Notes: generated by a model from the sequence alone, not told the origin. Counted from the first letter of the stretch, positions 25,213-33,794 are shown. The stretch: DNA of 64,000 bases from Betaproteobacteria bacterium HGW-Betaproteobacteria-1 (GCA_002842435.1 PHCX01000008.1:124001-188000), one strand, 5' to 3'. Translations and numbers: made by a program.

Positions 25213-25409
25213 ACCGACTCCTCTGGCAATCGCTCGATGATGGCTTCCAGCCGGCTGCTCACCACTTCCACGTTCTCTTTCAGTTTTTTGCTTTCACTTT
25301 GCGCCTGCACCAGCTCCTGACGCAAGGCAACATTTTCCGCTCGCAAACCCTGACTCAACTCGATGAGCTTGCTCAGTTTGGTTTCTAGGCTTTTAAGGTC
25401 GGCATCCAT
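25209..25409 (-). CDS. ZapB-like small coiled-coil protein
   Basis: A 66-residue protein, nearly all heptad coiled coil (LKSLETKLSKLIELSQGLRA and on to the C terminus), of the TIGR02449/ZapB-like kind. It lies in an operon with zapA, overlapping by 4 bp, as in many betaproteobacteria, so a division-ring role is likely. The start is placed at the ATG at 25409 (MDADLKS). A longer frame from a TTG at 25445 would begin inside the -35 box of a strong promoter and is rejected. The transcript from that promoter would be leaderless. Confidence 0.8.
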   Translation of the reverse strand: MDADLKSLETKLSKLIELSQGLRAENVALRQELVQAQSESKKLKENVEVVSSRLEAIIERLPEESV

Positions 25410-25415
25410 GCTGGC

Positions 25416-25445
25416 ACTATAATTTGAAAAACCTTGTATGGTCAA
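25416..25445 (-). promoter_or_regulatory. Sigma-70 promoter of the zapB-like/zapA operon
   Basis: Minus strand: TTGACC (25440-25445), 18-bp spacer, TATAGT (25416-25421). The expected start falls at about 25409, the A of the ZapB-like ATG. Probably also feeds zapA and the 6S RNA region. Confidence 0.75.
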
Positions 25446-25495
25446 CAGCTAAGCGAGATTTATGAAAGTAATTAGACATCTACAAAAATAATTTT

Positions 25496-25525
25496 TTGCC
25501 GATCAGGAAATGAATAACTTATAAT
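25496..25525 (+). promoter_or_regulatory. Sigma-70 promoter of the B12 uptake operon
   Basis: TTGCCG (25496-25501), 18-bp spacer, TATAAT (25520-25525). The predicted start near 25532 is where the cobalamin riboswitch begins. Confidence 0.8.
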
Positions 25526-25531
25526 CGCTGC

Positions 25532-25775
25532 AAGTTGTCAGGTGCCCGATTTTCTTTTCTGAAGTTCGGGTGAAACTGGGAAACAGGTGCGTTTTGTTAA
25601 TTTCGAAACAATTCCTGTGCTGCCCCCGCAACGGTAAACGAGAAAAATTTGCCAAACAGCCACTGTGATGATGTTCGTCATGGGAAGGCGGCAAATTTGG
25701 TGTATCAGCCAGCTCGTGAGCCCGGAGACCGGCCTGCAACCAAGCATGGAAATACCGCGGGGTGATGGTATAAAA
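25532..25775 (+). promoter_or_regulatory. Cobalamin (B12) riboswitch
   Basis: All conserved blocks appear in order: CAGGTGCCC near the 5' end, GGGAAACAGGTGCG, the B12 box CTGCCCCCGCAACGG, GCCACTG with GGGAAGG, and GAGCCCGGAGACCGGCCTGC. It is followed by about 115 bp of leader and then btuB. By known behaviour it lowers btuB-operon expression when adenosylcobalamin is plentiful. No separate terminator with a T-run was recognised, so control may be at translation. Confidence 0.96.
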
Positions 25776-25891
25776 CGCGTTGCAGGCTGGTTCGCTCACA
25801 GGCAATCTCCCTCTTCCGCTTTCTACAAGTCCCGGGGTATTTCTCTTAATGAACTGACACATGCGGGGTCGCGTGTGATTAAGGGAAAACA

Positions 25892-27781
25892 ATGAACAGA
25901 ACCACCATCGCAGGTCTGATAAGCCTGCTATTTGCCACTCCAGTCGCTACTCCAGTTTCAGCCGCAGAAAACCTCCATCTCGACGAACTTGTCGTCACTG
26001 CCAGCCGCACAGAACAGTCACGCGACAATCTGTTGCGCGATGTCACCGTGATCAGCCGGGACGAAATCGAACGTGCAGGCGCCGCTTCGCTCACTGATTT
26101 ATTGCGTTCACAACCCGGCGTGCAGATTTCCACCAACGGTGGTGCCGGCACTGCCAGCAGCATCTTCCTGCGCGGCACCAATGACCAACATCTGGTCGTG
26201 CTGGTCGACGGCTTGCGCATCAATTCAGCCACGCTCGGCACGACTTCATTTGAAAACCTGCCGCTCGGCCAGATCGAACGTATCGAAATCCTGCGCGGCC
26301 CGGCTTCCAGCCTGTACGGTGCCGATGCCATCGGCGGCGTGATCCAGATTTTCACGCGCAAGGGCGAAGCAGGCAATCCGCTGCTGCATGCCGCTGCAGG
26401 CTTCGGCAGCCATGACACCAAAACCGGCGAGGCCGGCATCAGCGGCGGCATCGGTGCCCTCAGCTATGGCTTGAACATCAGCAGCCTGGATACCAACGGC
26501 TTTTCCGCCAAGCGCATCCGCGGCAACAGCATCGACGCGGACGACGACGGCTACCGCAATCTCAGCGCTTCGGCCTATCTGGAACTTGCCCTGAAAGATG
26601 GACACACCTGGGGTTTGCAATTCTTTGAAAGCAAGGGACGCCATGAATTCGACAGTGGTTACGACAACTACGGTAACCAGACCCAACAGGCCTACGCCTT
26701 CACCAGCAAGAACCAGTTCACCGGTTTCTGGCACAGCACCTTCAAGCTGGGCATGGGCGTGGACGACAGCGACAGCCATGCGATGCCGAGTTTCAGCAAC
26801 CCCACCGGGGTCAGCAAATATCGCACTGAACAACAACAACTCACCTGGCAGAACGATCTCAGCCTGCCGCTCGGCTTGCTGACACTGGCCTATGAAAGAC
26901 TGGAACAGGATGTAGACAGCAAAAGCAGCCCCAGTTCAAAGTTCAGAAAAGAGCGTAACAACGACAGCTTCCTCGCCAGCTATCTGCTCGATGAAGGCAA
27001 GCATTCCCTGCAGCTTTCCTTGCGAGAAGACCACAATTCGCAATACGGCAATCACACCACCGGCGGCGCGGGCTACGGTTACCGCATTGCGCCCGAGTGG
27101 CGCGTCACGGCAAGCTATGGCAGCGCCTTCAAGGCACCCACCTTCAACCAGCTGTATTTCCCCAACTTTGGCGACCCCAACCTGAGCCCGGAAAAATCGG
27201 ACAATGTGGAAGCCAGCCTCAGATACAGCGGACCACAGTCCAATCTCAGCCTGACCGTGTTCGAGAACAAGATCAGAAACCTGATCGCCTTTTCCGGATC
27301 GGCAACCGCAGGCTGCACGTTCTCCGGCTTCTGTCCGGTCAACGTCGGCAAAACCACGATACCGGGCGCGACACTGGAAGGCAGCTGGAATGTTACAGAC
27401 GCCCTCATGTTGAACGGCAACTTCACAGTTCAGTCGCCGCGCGACGAAGAGGACGACAATCTGGCACCGCGACGCAGCAACCGCTACGGCGCTGTCAGCC
27501 TGCTGCATCACTGGCGCGGCCTGCAATGGGGCGCCGAAGTCACCGGCGCCTCGGCCCGCTACAACGATGCGGCCAACACCAAACGCATGGGCGGCTATGC
27601 GCTCCTCAACCTGACCGCCAACTACAGCATCACCCCGGAATGGAAACTGGAAGCGCGCGCCAACAACGTGCTGGACAAGGATTACGTCCTCGCCTATACC
27701 GGCAATACCGACGATGCCATCGCCTACAACACGGCGGGCAGCAATCTGTTCGTCGGCTTACGCTACCAGATGAAGCGCTAA
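25892..27781 (+). CDS. btuB: Outer-membrane vitamin B12 receptor BtuB
   Basis: A 629-residue TonB-dependent receptor for cobalamin. A signal peptide (cut after PVSAAE), a TonB box region (LDELVVTASRTEQ), a plug (IFLRGTNDQHLVVLVDGLRIN, sampled; RGPASSLYGADAIGGVIQIF) and a barrel ending NLFVGLRYQMKR are seen. The aspartate-rich segment DADDDGY (about residue 215) lies where BtuB has its Ca2+-binding loops. It is directly behind the B12 riboswitch and heads the operon with btuM and cob genes, which makes cobalamin the substrate with confidence. Confidence 0.93.
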   Translation: MNRTTIAGLISLLFATPVATPVSAAENLHLDELVVTASRTEQSRDNLLRDVTVISRDEIERAGAASLTDLLRSQPGVQISTNGGAGTASSIFLRGTNDQHLVVLVDGLRINSATLGTTSFENLPLGQIERIEILRGPASSLYGADAIGGVIQIFTRKGEAGNPLLHAAAGFGSHDTKTGEAGISGGIGALSYGLNISSLDTNGFSAKRIRGNSIDADDDGYRNLSASAYLELALKDGHTWGLQFFESKGRHEFDSGYDNYGNQTQQAYAFTSKNQFTGFWHSTFKLGMGVDDSDSHAMPSFSNPTGVSKYRTEQQQLTWQNDLSLPLGLLTLAYERLEQDVDSKSSPSSKFRKERNNDSFLASYLLDEGKHSLQLSLREDHNSQYGNHTTGGAGYGYRIAPEWRVTASYGSAFKAPTFNQLYFPNFGDPNLSPEKSDNVEASLRYSGPQSNLSLTVFENKIRNLIAFSGSATAGCTFSGFCPVNVGKTTIPGATLEGSWNVTDALMLNGNFTVQSPRDEEDDNLAPRRSNRYGAVSLLHHWRGLQWGAEVTGASARYNDAANTKRMGGYALLNLTANYSITPEWKLEARANNVLDKDYVLAYTGNTDDAIAYNTAGSNLFVGLRYQMKR

Positions 27782-27862
27782 TTGAGCGACAGGCTACCCG
27801 CAAGTTTTGAGTTAGAATTGCAGCAACGTTTTTTAATCAACCAAATAGAAGGCTAACCCATC

Positions 27863-28432
27863 ATGTTAACCCTTTCAAAAACCAACCAGATCCTCGTCGG
27901 CCTCGTCATCGCCTTGCTCGTCATCGCCACCCGCGGCCATCATTTCGCTTCCATCGAGCACTTGCCCAGCATCTCGCTGGCGGCATTCTTCCTGATCGGC
28001 CTCTACCTGCGTCCGGTCTGGGTGTTCCCCGCCCTGCTCGGTTTGTGTGCCGCGCTGGACTTTCATGCAGTTACCTACGCCGGGGTCAGCAACTTCTGCG
28101 TGACACCGGCCTACGGCTTCCTGCTGCCGGCCTATGGCACCATGTGGCTGGCCGGTCGCTGGCTGGCGAAGCATTACAGTTTCACGGTCGGCACACTGCT
28201 ACGCACCGTCGGCTTCGTCGCAGTGGCTTCCGCCGTCAGCGAACTGTTTTCCAGCGGCGGCTTCTACTTCTTCGGCGGCCGCTATGCTGACCCGACACTG
28301 ACAGAATTCGGCACACGACTGGTCAAGTACTATCCGCACCAGCTGGAGAATCTCGCTTTCTGGCTCGGCATCGCGCTGGTGACTCACGTCGCGTTCGCAC
28401 TGGCAACCCGCGCTGATCGCGCCAAAGCCTGA
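27863..28432 (+). CDS. btuM: BtuM-type cobalamin transporter (solitary ECF S-component-like)
   Basis: A 189-residue inner-membrane protein with six hydrophobic segments. It matches by memory the BtuM family studied in Thiobacillus denitrificans, a solitary S-component-like B12 transporter. The key family feature is a cysteine that ligates cobalt and removes cyanide; here C79 in GVSNFCVTPAY sits at the equivalent place. Other matches are ATRGHHFA, FFLIGLYLRP and ELFSSGGFYFFGGRYADPTL. It follows btuB by 81 bp and precedes cobO, completing outer-to-inner membrane uptake without BtuCD. Confidence 0.85.
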   Translation: MLTLSKTNQILVGLVIALLVIATRGHHFASIEHLPSISLAAFFLIGLYLRPVWVFPALLGLCAALDFHAVTYAGVSNFCVTPAYGFLLPAYGTMWLAGRWLAKHYSFTVGTLLRTVGFVAVASAVSELFSSGGFYFFGGRYADPTLTEFGTRLVKYYPHQLENLAFWLGIALVTHVAFALATRADRAKA

Positions 28433-28448
28433 TTTCAAGAACCTGATT

Positions 28449-29054
28449 TTGACCGATAGCAATACCAATGCGCGCCACCAGGCGCGCATGCAACGCAAAA
28501 AGGCGGTGGTGGATGCCAAGATAGAATCCGCCAGCATCGCCAAAGGCTTGCTGGTGATCCACACCGGCACCGGCAAAGGTAAATCCACCGCCGCTTTCGG
28601 CACCCTCGCCCGCGCCCTCGGGCACGGCATGAAGGCGGCCGTGGTGCAGTTCATCAAGGGCCGTTCGGATACCGGTGAAGAAGCCTTCTTTCGTAGCGCC
28701 CCCAATCTCAGCTGGCATGTCATGGGCGACGGCTTCACCTGGGAAACCCAGGATGCGGAACGCGACCACGCCTCAGCGCGCAAAGCCTGGGAACTGGTCT
28801 GTGGCTATCTGCAAGACGAAACCATCAATCTATTGATTCTTGACGAGTTCACTTACGCACTGAAATACGGCTGGCTGACCATCGAAGAAGTCACCGAAGC
28901 ACTCCACCAGCGACCATCCATGCAGCATGTCATCATCACCGGCCGCGGCGCACCGGATGCGCTGATCGAGCTTGCCGACACCGTGAGCGAGATCCATCTG
29001 GTCAAACATGCATTCAGCAATGGCGTGCAGGCCATGCCCGGCATCGAATTCTGA
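28449..29054 (+). CDS. cobO: Cob(I)yrinic acid a,c-diamide adenosyltransferase
   Basis: Transfers the adenosyl group from ATP to the corrinoid cobalt (CobO/BtuR/CobA family). The 201-residue protein begins at a TTG (MTDSNTNARHQARMQRKKAV), which fits the family N terminus. The Walker-like ATP loop is GTGKGKST at residues 40-47; LILDEFTYALKYGW and ITGRGAPDALIELAD are later hallmarks. It sits 16 bp after btuM within the riboswitch-led operon. It serves both salvaged and de novo corrinoids. Confidence 0.94.
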   Translation: MTDSNTNARHQARMQRKKAVVDAKIESASIAKGLLVIHTGTGKGKSTAAFGTLARALGHGMKAAVVQFIKGRSDTGEEAFFRSAPNLSWHVMGDGFTWETQDAERDHASARKAWELVCGYLQDETINLLILDEFTYALKYGWLTIEEVTEALHQRPSMQHVIITGRGAPDALIELADTVSEIHLVKHAFSNGVQAMPGIEF

Positions 29055-29071
29055 TGAATTGAGCCATCACC

Positions 29072-30358
29072 GTGAGCAAAGTCAGCTGTCCTGCCGTCCT
29101 CATTTCCGCTCCCGCTTCCGGTCAGGGTAAGACACTGGCGACCGCGGCGCTGGTGCGCGCCTGGAAAAACCGCGGACTCAAGGTGCGCGCCTTCAAATGC
29201 GGCCCCGACTTTCTTGACCCGATGATCCTGCAAAAAGCCAGCGGCCAGCCTGTCTACAATCTGGACCTCGGCATGTGCGGCGAAGAAGATGGCCGCCGAC
29301 GCCTGCACGCCGCCGCGCAGGAAGCTGACGTCATCATCGTCGAGGGCGTCATGGGCCTTTATGACGGCAACCCTTCCAGTGCCGACATCGCCGCACGTTA
29401 CGAACTGCCGGTGCTGTTAGCAATCGATGCAGGCGGCATGGCGCAGACCTTCGGCGCACTCGCCTCCGGCCTGCTGGCGTACAAACCCGAACTGAAACCG
29501 GTTGGCGTCCTCGCCAACAAGGTCGGCAGTGCCGGGCATGCCGCTTTGTTGCGCGACAGCCTGCCGCCGCACTTGAGCTGGTTCGGCGCCCTGCCCCGGG
29601 ATGCAGATTTTGCGCTGCCCGAACGCCATCTCGGCCTGTTTCGCGCCGATGAAATCGACGACCTGGAAGCCCGCATCGAAGCTGCGGCACGTGCATTGTC
29701 CGATTCCGGCGAGCTGCCCTTGCCGCCTGCCGTCAGCTTCGAACTGCCTGCCGGCGAGGCCCAAGCGCCATTGCTGGCCGGCAAGACCATTGCCGTTGCC
29801 CGCGATGTTGCCTTCTGTTTCATCTATCCGGCCAATCTGGACTGGCTACGCGAGATGGGCGCGAACATCACCTTCTTTTCGCCTCTGCACGACCAGAATC
29901 TGCCGTACGCAGATGCGTACTGGTTGCCGGGCGGCTATCCGGAACTGCACCTTGAAGCGCTTGCCGGCAACACAGCCATGCGCGAAGCGCTGCGCCGCGC
30001 ATGTCAGCAGCAGAAACCGATATTGGCAGAATGCGGCGGCATGATGGCACTCGCGGAGAGCATCGATGAGCAACCGGCTTTCGGCCTGTTGCCGGGGAAA
30101 TGCCGCATGCACGACCGCCTGCAGGGCTTGGGCGTGATACAGATGGAACTCCCAGCCGGCAAGCTCGGCGCGCATGTGTTCCACTATGGAAGTTTTGAAA
30201 CCGGCCTGACCCCGATTGCCACCATGCCGAGCCGTTTCGGCAAGCCCGAGCATATCTACCGCCACGGCAGCCTGCAGGCGAGCTTCCTGCATTTCTATTT
30301 CGCCTCCAATCCGCAGGCGGCCGCCAGCCTGTTTCTACCGGATTCGCACAAAACATGA
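29072..30358 (+). CDS. cbiA: Cobyrinic acid a,c-diamide synthase
   Basis: Amidates the a and c side chains of cobyrinic acid using glutamine and ATP (CbiA/CobB). The 428-residue protein starts at a GTG. The N-terminal dethiobiotin-synthetase-like ATPase domain has PASGQGKT (P-loop) and EGVMGLYDG. The C-terminal class I glutamine amidotransferase domain has the nucleophile C321 in AECGGMMAL and a HFHYGSFET-like histidine region. Its stop overlaps the bluB ATG (ATGA). Presence of this enzyme means either de novo corrin synthesis elsewhere or salvage of incomplete corrinoids. Confidence 0.93.
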   Translation: MSKVSCPAVLISAPASGQGKTLATAALVRAWKNRGLKVRAFKCGPDFLDPMILQKASGQPVYNLDLGMCGEEDGRRRLHAAAQEADVIIVEGVMGLYDGNPSSADIAARYELPVLLAIDAGGMAQTFGALASGLLAYKPELKPVGVLANKVGSAGHAALLRDSLPPHLSWFGALPRDADFALPERHLGLFRADEIDDLEARIEAAARALSDSGELPLPPAVSFELPAGEAQAPLLAGKTIAVARDVAFCFIYPANLDWLREMGANITFFSPLHDQNLPYADAYWLPGGYPELHLEALAGNTAMREALRRACQQQKPILAECGGMMALAESIDEQPAFGLLPGKCRMHDRLQGLGVIQMELPAGKLGAHVFHYGSFETGLTPIATMPSRFGKPEHIYRHGSLQASFLHFYFASNPQAAASLFLPDSHKT

Positions 30359-31020
30359 GCACGCACCGCTATTCCGATGCCGAGATCGCTGCGATCTACC
30401 GCGTCATTGAAGAACGACGCGACATGCGACATTTTCTGCCGACACCGGTAGCACCGGAGGTGCTCGGCAGAATACTGGCAGCCGCCCACCACGCCCCCAG
30501 TGTCGGTCTCATGCAGCCCTGGCGCTTCATCCGTATCACGAACCATGGACTGCGCCAAGACATCCACCGCTTGGTCGATGCTGAACGTATCCGCACCGCG
30601 CATGCCATCGGCGAATACGAGAACACGGCGCGCATGGCCGAATTCATGCGGCTCAAGGTCGAAGGCATCCTCGATTGCGGCGAACTGCTGGTGGCGACGC
30701 TGTGCGACAAGCGCGAACAGCACATCTTCGGTCGCAGAACCATGCCGGAAATGGACCTGGCTTCGGTCAGCTGCGCCATCCAGAACATGTGGCTGGCGGC
30801 ACGGGCGGAAGGACTGGGCATGGGCTGGGTGTCGATCTTCGAGCCAAAAGAACTGGCACAGCTGCTTGGTATCCCGGATGACGCCAAACCGGTCGCCATT
30901 CTTTGCCTCGGCCACGTCAACAGCTTCTACAAGGAGCCGATGCTGGTCGAGACCGGCTGGAAGACGGCACGGCCGCTGCAGGACATGGTGCTGGAGAACG
31001 GCTGGGACAGCAAAAAATGA
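30355..31020 (+). CDS. bluB: 5,6-dimethylbenzimidazole synthase BluB
   Basis: Oxygen-dependent flavin-destroying enzyme that converts FMNH2 to 5,6-dimethylbenzimidazole, the lower ligand of B12. The 221-residue nitroreductase-fold protein shows ERRDMRHFLP, AAHHAPSVGLMQPWRF and RAEGLGMGWVSIFEP, all BluB signatures. ATGA overlaps with cbiA and with the next gene show tight coupling. It implies that the lower ligand is made aerobically by the cell itself. Confidence 0.93.
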   Translation: MSTHRYSDAEIAAIYRVIEERRDMRHFLPTPVAPEVLGRILAAAHHAPSVGLMQPWRFIRITNHGLRQDIHRLVDAERIRTAHAIGEYENTARMAEFMRLKVEGILDCGELLVATLCDKREQHIFGRRTMPEMDLASVSCAIQNMWLAARAEGLGMGWVSIFEPKELAQLLGIPDDAKPVAILCLGHVNSFYKEPMLVETGWKTARPLQDMVLENGWDSKK

Positions 31021-31832
31021 GGTATCCGCAGCGCATCGTCTGCCTGACCACCGAGCCGACTGAAGTGCTCTACCTGTTGGGCGAACAGCATCGTATCGCC
31101 GGCATCTCCGGGTTCACGACCCGGCCCGCCATCGCCCGCAAGGAAAAACCCAAGGTCGCTGCATTCACCAGCGCCAACATTGACAAGATTCTGGCTCTAA
31201 ACCCCGACCTCGTGCTCGGGTTTTCCAACCTGCAGGCCGATATCGCGGCCGAGCTGGTGCGCGCAGGCGTCGAGGTGCACATCTTCAACCAGCGTTCCAT
31301 CTCGCAGATGTTGAACATGATCATCACGGTCGGCAGTCTGGTCGGTGCCGCAGACAAGGCGGCTGCGCTGGTGAGCGAACTGGAAACAAAAATTGAACGA
31401 TCACGCGACATCGCCAGCGAATTTGCAGCCAGACCCATCATCTATTTCGAGGAATGGAACGACCCACTGATCAGCGGCATCCGCTGGGTCAGCGAGCTGA
31501 TCGAGATTGCCGGCGGCAGCGACTGCTTTGCCGAACTGGCGCAACACAAGGACGCAAAAAACCGCGTCATCGCCGACCCGGATGAGGTCGCCCGGCGCAA
31601 TCCGGATATTATTATCGGCTCCTGGTGCGGCAAGAAATTCCGGCCGGAACAACTGATGCAGCGTCCGGGCTGGAAATCTATCAAGGCGGTGCAAAGCGGC
31701 TTCGTACAGGAGATCAAATCCGCCGACATCCTGCAGCCCGGCCCGTCACTGATCACAGAAGGGTTGCCACAGCTGCAGGCCATCATCCAGCGCTGGAGCG
31801 TGGCACAGAGTTTCAGGAAGCATTGGGATTAG
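31017..31832 (+). CDS. BtuF-like cobalamin-binding protein without signal peptide
   Basis: A 271-residue protein of the periplasmic-binding-protein type III fold (BtuF/FecB family): RIVCLTTEPTEVLYLLG at the start, then PDLVLGFSNLQADIAAELVRAG, NPDIIIGSWCGKKF and GPSLITEGLPQL. Unlike BtuF it has no signal peptide; the frame starts directly at the domain, in an ATGA overlap with bluB. No BtuC or BtuD is in the operon. It may be a cytosolic corrinoid carrier or sensor working with BtuM and the assembly enzymes; that is inference. An upstream start inside bluB would not give a signal peptide either. Confidence 0.78.
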   Translation: MRYPQRIVCLTTEPTEVLYLLGEQHRIAGISGFTTRPAIARKEKPKVAAFTSANIDKILALNPDLVLGFSNLQADIAAELVRAGVEVHIFNQRSISQMLNMIITVGSLVGAADKAAALVSELETKIERSRDIASEFAARPIIYFEEWNDPLISGIRWVSELIEIAGGSDCFAELAQHKDAKNRVIADPDEVARRNPDIIIGSWCGKKFRPEQLMQRPGWKSIKAVQSGFVQEIKSADILQPGPSLITEGLPQLQAIIQRWSVAQSFRKHWD

Positions 31833-31847
31833 AGAGGCAATCAATCT

Positions 31848-32372
31848 ATGAGCACTACACTGATTCTGGGCGGTGCCCGTTCCGGCAAGAGCGCCTACGC
31901 CGAGCAGTTGGCCAAGGACAGCGGCCTGCCTGTCACCTACATCGCCACAGCCCAGGTGTATGACAGTGAATTCTCCCAACGCATAGCGCACCACCGCAAC
32001 CGGCGCCCGGTCGAATGGCAGCTGGTCGAGGAACCGTTCTTTCTGGCGGATACAATCAAACGTCACGCCTCGCCAGACCGCTGCCTGCTGGTCGATTGCC
32101 TCACCCTGTGGCTGGCACAATGGATCTGCGACGACTGCCACCCGCCTCAGGACAAAACATGGGAAGCCGAACAACAGGAGCTGCTGGACCTACTCCCCAC
32201 ACTACCCGGCAACATCATTCTAGTCAGCAACGAAGTTGGCATGGGCATTGTGCCGCTGGGCGAAATCAACCGCCGTTTTCAGGATGCACAAGGCCGGCTG
32301 AACCAGGCGGTAGCAGCCCTGAGTCAGCGGACGCTGTTCATGGCGGCCGGACTCCCACTGCAGCTCAAATAG
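31848..32372 (+). CDS. cobU: Adenosylcobinamide kinase / GTP:adenosylcobinamide-phosphate guanylyltransferase
   Basis: Bifunctional enzyme that phosphorylates adenosylcobinamide and then attaches GMP, preparing it for nucleotide loop assembly. The 174-residue protein has the P-loop GGARSGKS at residues 8-15, YIATAQVYDSEF, the histidine pair before R50 (RIAHHRNRRP) that carries GMP in the family, and LVDCLTLWLAQW. It is the last gene of the riboswitch-led operon; the next gene runs opposite and its stop is adjacent (1 bp gap). Confidence 0.94.
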   Translation: MSTTLILGGARSGKSAYAEQLAKDSGLPVTYIATAQVYDSEFSQRIAHHRNRRPVEWQLVEEPFFLADTIKRHASPDRCLLVDCLTLWLAQWICDDCHPPQDKTWEAEQQELLDLLPTLPGNIILVSNEVGMGIVPLGEINRRFQDAQGRLNQAVAALSQRTLFMAAGLPLQLK

Positions 32373-32373
32373 A

Positions 32374-32757
32374 TTATTTGGCGGCATAGCCGGTTGGGGC
32401 GACATAAGTAGATCTCGCCGCCCGCACAGCCTCCTGATGTGTCGCCGCCCAAGTAACCATGGGCTGTATACTGGCAAAAAACGACACGCCCATATTGGTC
32501 ATTGCGTACTCCACCTTGGGTGGCACCGAAGCATAGACCGTCCTCGATACCAAACCATCGCGCTCAAGATTTCTCAGTGTCTGCGCCAGCATTCGCGGCG
32601 AAATATCCGGTATACGCTTCTTGAGCTCGCTGAAACGCAGCGTCCCCTTTTCCAGTTCGTACAGCACCAGAACCGTCCATCGGTCGCTCAACCGGTCCAG
32701 CACATCGCGAATCGGGCAACGTTCAGCCAGCGGTGTAGCTTGTTTATGTAATGTCAT
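32374..32757 (-). CDS. HxlR-family transcriptional regulator (YtfH-like)
   Basis: A 127-residue winged-helix regulator of the HxlR family. CPIRDVLDRLSDRWTVLVLYEL and RFSELKKRIPDISPRMLAQTL are the classical DNA-binding signature, with one cysteine (CPIRD) at the place used for redox sensing in several members. The start at 32757 is chosen because GAGGAGG precedes it. It is divergent from a QorB-like quinone reductase gene, the same pairing as ytfH/qorB in E. coli, so it likely controls that gene in response to electrophiles or quinones. Confidence 0.88.
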   Translation of the reverse strand: MTLHKQATPLAERCPIRDVLDRLSDRWTVLVLYELEKGTLRFSELKKRIPDISPRMLAQTLRNLERDGLVSRTVYASVPPKVEYAMTNMGVSFFASIQPMVTWAATHQEAVRAARSTYVAPTGYAAK

Positions 32758-32774
32758 ATGTCCTCCTCGCCTAT

Positions 32775-32812
32775 GGTTACCGCACTGGTTACCGAACAGT
32801 AACCTGGTAATC
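32775..32812. promoter_or_regulatory. Candidate HxlR operator between ytfH-like and qorB-like genes
   Basis: GGTTACCG occurs twice as a direct repeat (32775-32782 and 32787-32794), and the second copy forms an inverted repeat with GTAACC (32799-32804). The site lies right upstream of the regulator start in the 137-bp divergent spacer. Assignment as operator is inferred from position. Confidence 0.45.
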
Positions 32813-32894
32813 ATTGGCTCACTACTTCCCTTGAAAATTCACATTAGTATCATATCGGAACTGATTTATATTTTAATACTAAAGGAACTTACCT

Positions 32895-33794
32895 ATGTCC
32901 ACCAAAACTCAACAACCCATCCTGGTCACCGGTGCCTCAGGTCATTTGGGGCGCAGCGTCCTGAAGCACTTGCTGGAAACTGAAAAATTTCCGCCCGGCA
33001 AAATAACCGCCACAACACGCAATGTATCCGCCCTTGCGGATTTCGCTGCACGAGGTATAACCATACGACAAGCGGATTTTGAAGACGCTGCCAGCCTGGC
33101 AGCAGCCTTTGCCGGTTCAAAACGTCTGCTACTGATCAGCACCGATACACTCGACCGGCCCGGACACCGCCTGCAGCAGCATCGCAACGCAATTGCGGCG
33201 GCCGTGAAAGCTGGAGTCGAACATATCGTCTATACGTCGATGCCCAACCCGGAAAATTCACCACTGCTGATTGCACCAGACCATGCAGAAACCGAGCACG
33301 CTCTGGCCGCCAGCCCGCTGACCTCGATTATCCTGCGCAACAACTGGTATTTCGAGAACCTGTTCCTCGGGCTGCCGCAATACCTCGCAAGCGGGTTGTG
33401 GTACTCCGCCTCTGGCGACGGGCGCATTGCCCACATCGCGCGCGACGATCTAGGCCGTGCCGCCGCCGCAGCACTGGCTTCGGCAGACACGGGAAACCGC
33501 ATTTATAACCTTACAGGCCGGAAAGCCTACTCTACGGAGGAAATCGCACGATTGGTAAGCGCCACGGCCGGCAAACCAATCCAGGTCGTACCAGTTCCGG
33601 TGGAAGCGCTCATTCAGGGAATGATCCAGGCCGGCATGCCTGAAGGCTTGGCAACGATATTCGCCTCATTCGACACAAATACCGCTGCAGGCCGTGTTGC
33701 CGATATCACGGATGACTTCCTGAAACTGACGGGGGTGCACCCGCAAGACTATCAGGACTGGTTGGCCGCGAATCGCGCTAACATCGCCGGATAA
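32895..33794 (+). CDS. NmrA-like NAD(P)H:quinone oxidoreductase (QorB/YtfG-like)
   Basis: A 299-residue atypical short-chain dehydrogenase of the NmrA group. The Rossmann dinucleotide loop is TGASGHLG near the N terminus; GITIRQADFED, KRLLLIST, VEHIVYTSM and LRNNWYFENL follow the same order as E. coli QorB (YtfG). The divergent HxlR gene strengthens this call. AAAGGAACTTACCT precedes the ATG. The pair interrupts the cobalamin region and has no evident link to B12. Confidence 0.82.
   Translation: MSTKTQQPILVTGASGHLGRSVLKHLLETEKFPPGKITATTRNVSALADFAARGITIRQADFEDAASLAAAFAGSKRLLLISTDTLDRPGHRLQQHRNAIAAAVKAGVEHIVYTSMPNPENSPLLIAPDHAETEHALAASPLTSIILRNNWYFENLFLGLPQYLASGLWYSASGDGRIAHIARDDLGRAAAAALASADTGNRIYNLTGRKAYSTEEIARLVSATAGKPIQVVPVPVEALIQGMIQAGMPEGLATIFASFDTNTAAGRVADITDDFLKLTGVHPQDYQDWLAANRANIAG

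Noticed and set aside
25410-25445. Longer zapB-like frame starting at a TTG at 25445
   Set aside because: The TTG is the first part of a TTGACC -35 box, so it cannot be in the transcript from the evident promoter.
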